DNA of 7,529 nt from Propionibacteriaceae bacterium (GTDB lineage Bacteria > Actinomycetota > Actinomycetes > Propionibacteriales > Propionibacteriaceae). Where the stretch lies: assembly GCA_009781325.1 (NCBI GenBank), contig WQYJ01000094.1:1-7529 (forward strand), written 5' to 3'. Below are positions 6,433-7,529 of the stretch, piece after piece. Every line of letters starts with the position of its first letter. Position 1 is the first letter of the stretch. The translations under genes were made by a program, and so were the position numbers. The notes under the pieces are model-generated. The model did not search any database. It saw only the letters and a program-made list of their open reading frames with translations, and was not told the DNA's origin.

Positions 6433-7529
6433 CCCTCCGGTCATGCTGCCGTAGGCAGTATCCCCGGCGGCTAACGTTGGGACTATTGTCAGGTAGTCTT
6501 CGGTTTGGTCCTTAGATTGGCTGCCGGGGGTCCTGCCTGGCGGCAGGATGACGGGGGTTGATCTGGGGACTGAGGTGATGATTAGTCCGAGCAGGATTAG
6601 TCCCATGGCTAGGATGAGGACCCAGTCTGCTGAAGGTACGGCTCGTCCTCCGGTGTTGATCACGATGGGGGTTTCTATTTCTTCTGTAAGCGGGACTATG
6701 TCAACAACAATCGCAGGCAACAGAGCTGTTTGGTGTGGGCTGCCTACCTTGTGGCGGGCTTTCACGATGATCGCACCGGTGGCATCCTTTCCTACAAGAA
6801 CCTCCTCATAGGACACGCATTGATCGACCAAGGTCTCGGGCACTTCCCAGGGGCCCAATCCGGATATGACCGCCGTACCCTCGGCATCGATCTCTGAGTC
6901 AGAAATTTCATAGGTGAAGGGCAGGATCACATCATCAGCATCACTCCAAACCAGGGACTCACACTCGCCGTCGACAGCTAAGATCGGGCCGCGAAGGTGC
7001 CCGCTGAGAGTCCAGGCAAGGTTTGGACTCAGTCCTGTCACGCTCACAGTATCGGTCAGCACATCTCCGGCTTCAAGGATGGCTGCAGAAGCTTGAGTGC
7101 CCACGGCAGGGCTAAACACCAGCTCAACTGATGCCGCACCTGAGAGCCCACGCGGTGTTGGAATGCCAAAGAACAGCATCTGAGGCTTCTTACCCCCACC
7201 CTTAAAGGCCATGGGGTAACGAGGGGAAACATTGGCAATACTCCAGTTCACCTCGTAGATCCCCTGCTGGGTGAGCGGTGTCACATAGGTCATCGACGCC
7301 TTCCCGGACGAATCAGTCATACCAGTAAGACCAGTGACAGAACCATCTGGATGAATCACATCGAATCCAACACCATACCGAGCAGGAATACCAGGAAGCT
7401 GAACAGCAAAGACAATCTCATCTCCAGGGAATGTGAGTTCTGCGAGATTATCTTCCACCGAATAACTCGACCCATCCCAAATCGCCGCCTTAGCCCTAGC
7501 TTGGGCAACAAGACCCACCACATCAGACA
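6424..7529 (-). CDS. Membrane-anchored surface protein with Ig-like domains (5'-partial)
   Basis: At least 365 residues counted from GTG 7521. The frame continues to the window edge (Ser-Asp precede that GTG) and no signal peptide is visible, so the N-terminus is missing. Residues ~25-110 look Ig-like. Residues ~138-272 match by eye a module I recall from actinobacterial surface proteins: it opens with S-P-A-V-x-T, then G-D-V-L-T-D-T-V-S-V-T-G, and has cysteines at 187 and 235 that could form a disulfide. An INTGG motif (288-292) and an A-V-P spacer precede a membrane segment (~300-316). From about residue 322 to the TAA stop at 6424-6426 the protein is encoded by the repeat cluster. The gene is convergent with lplA, 91 bases from its stop. 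Function unknown; extracellular placement is inferred. Confidence 0.82.
   Translation of the reverse strand, partial: SDVVGLVAQARAKAAIWDGSSYSVEDNLAELTFPGDEIVFAVQLPGIPARYGVGFDVIHPDGSVTGLTGMTDSSGKASMTYVTPLTQQGIYEVNWSIANVSPRYPMAFKGGGKKPQMLFFGIPTPRGLSGAASVELVFSPAVGTQASAAILEAGDVLTDTVSVTGLSPNLAWTLSGHLRGPILAVDGECESLVWSDADDVILPFTYEISDSEIDAEGTAVISGLGPWEVPETLVDQCVSYEEVLVGKDATGAIIVKARHKVGSPHQTALLPAIVVDIVPLTEEIETPIVINTGGRAVPSADWVLILAMGLILLGLIITSVPRSTPVILPPGRTPGSQSKDQTEDYLTIVPTLAAGDTAYGSMTGGPI
6433..6520 (+). repeat. Repeat-family copy, direct orientation (second of tandem pair)
   Basis: An ~88-base unit nearly identical to the preceding one in its first half and more diverged in its second (TATTGTCAGGTAGTCTTCGG). 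Its start CCCTCCGGTCAT is shared exactly with the left arm at 5035. Together with the inverted arm that follows, it makes a complete arm-core-arm element like the one at 5035-5184. It lies entirely within the 3' coding end of the minus-strand gene. Confidence 0.85.
6521..6557 (-). repeat. Inverted right arm of the second repeat element
   Basis: Its reverse complement aligns with the right arm at 5143-5184, including the perfect hairpin TCCTGCC-TGGC-GGCAGGA (6531-6548). Read on the minus strand it supplies codons for PVILPPGRTPGS in the convergent gene. Confidence 0.85.

Noticed and set aside
1..7529. Defence, secretion or biosynthetic gene cluster
   Set aside because: Only two surface proteins and one lipoate ligase are present. 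No nuclease, helicase, toxin-antitoxin, synthase or transporter genes support a system.

Overview
The window looks like chromosomal DNA from a high-GC Gram-positive bacterium (Actinomycetota). By eye its base composition is near half G+C, so a moderate-GC member is more likely than a Streptomyces-type one. The main reasons are a lipoate-protein ligase with the domain order and motifs I associate with actinobacteria, the Ig-like modules of the two surface proteins, and a promoter that appears to give a leaderless mRNA. I cannot name a genus.

Layout. Positions 2-5020 (+) are one very long open frame for a modular surface protein, probably cut by the left edge. It holds beta-sandwich modules, a helical stretch with a glycine-rich hydrophobic hairpin, a CARDB-like domain, about 105 residues of Thr-Pro repeat, a membrane-proximal Ig-like domain and a C-terminal membrane segment. 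Positions 5021-5282 are intergenic and contain a ~150-bp palindromic repeat element, then the probable promoter of the next gene. Positions 5283-6332 (+) encode a lipoate-protein ligase (lplA type) with its small accessory domain at the N-terminus. Positions 6344-6557 hold a second cluster of the same repeat family, two direct copies and one inverted arm. A convergent gene on the minus strand (6424-7529, cut by the right edge) encodes another membrane-anchored surface protein, and its last ~44 codons lie entirely inside the repeat cluster.

How the parts relate. The two surface proteins share a C-terminal layout: a T-G-G motif, a short spacer with [I/V]-P, a hydrophobic segment, then Arg. This suggests the same anchoring or sorting route. 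The ligase lies between them with its own promoter and is a metabolic gene with no visible functional link to them. It would attach lipoate to E2 subunits of 2-oxoacid dehydrogenases and to GcvH. The repeat family fills both intergenic gaps and has been co-opted as the end of a coding sequence. I found no tRNA, rRNA, CRISPR array, transposase or phage gene.
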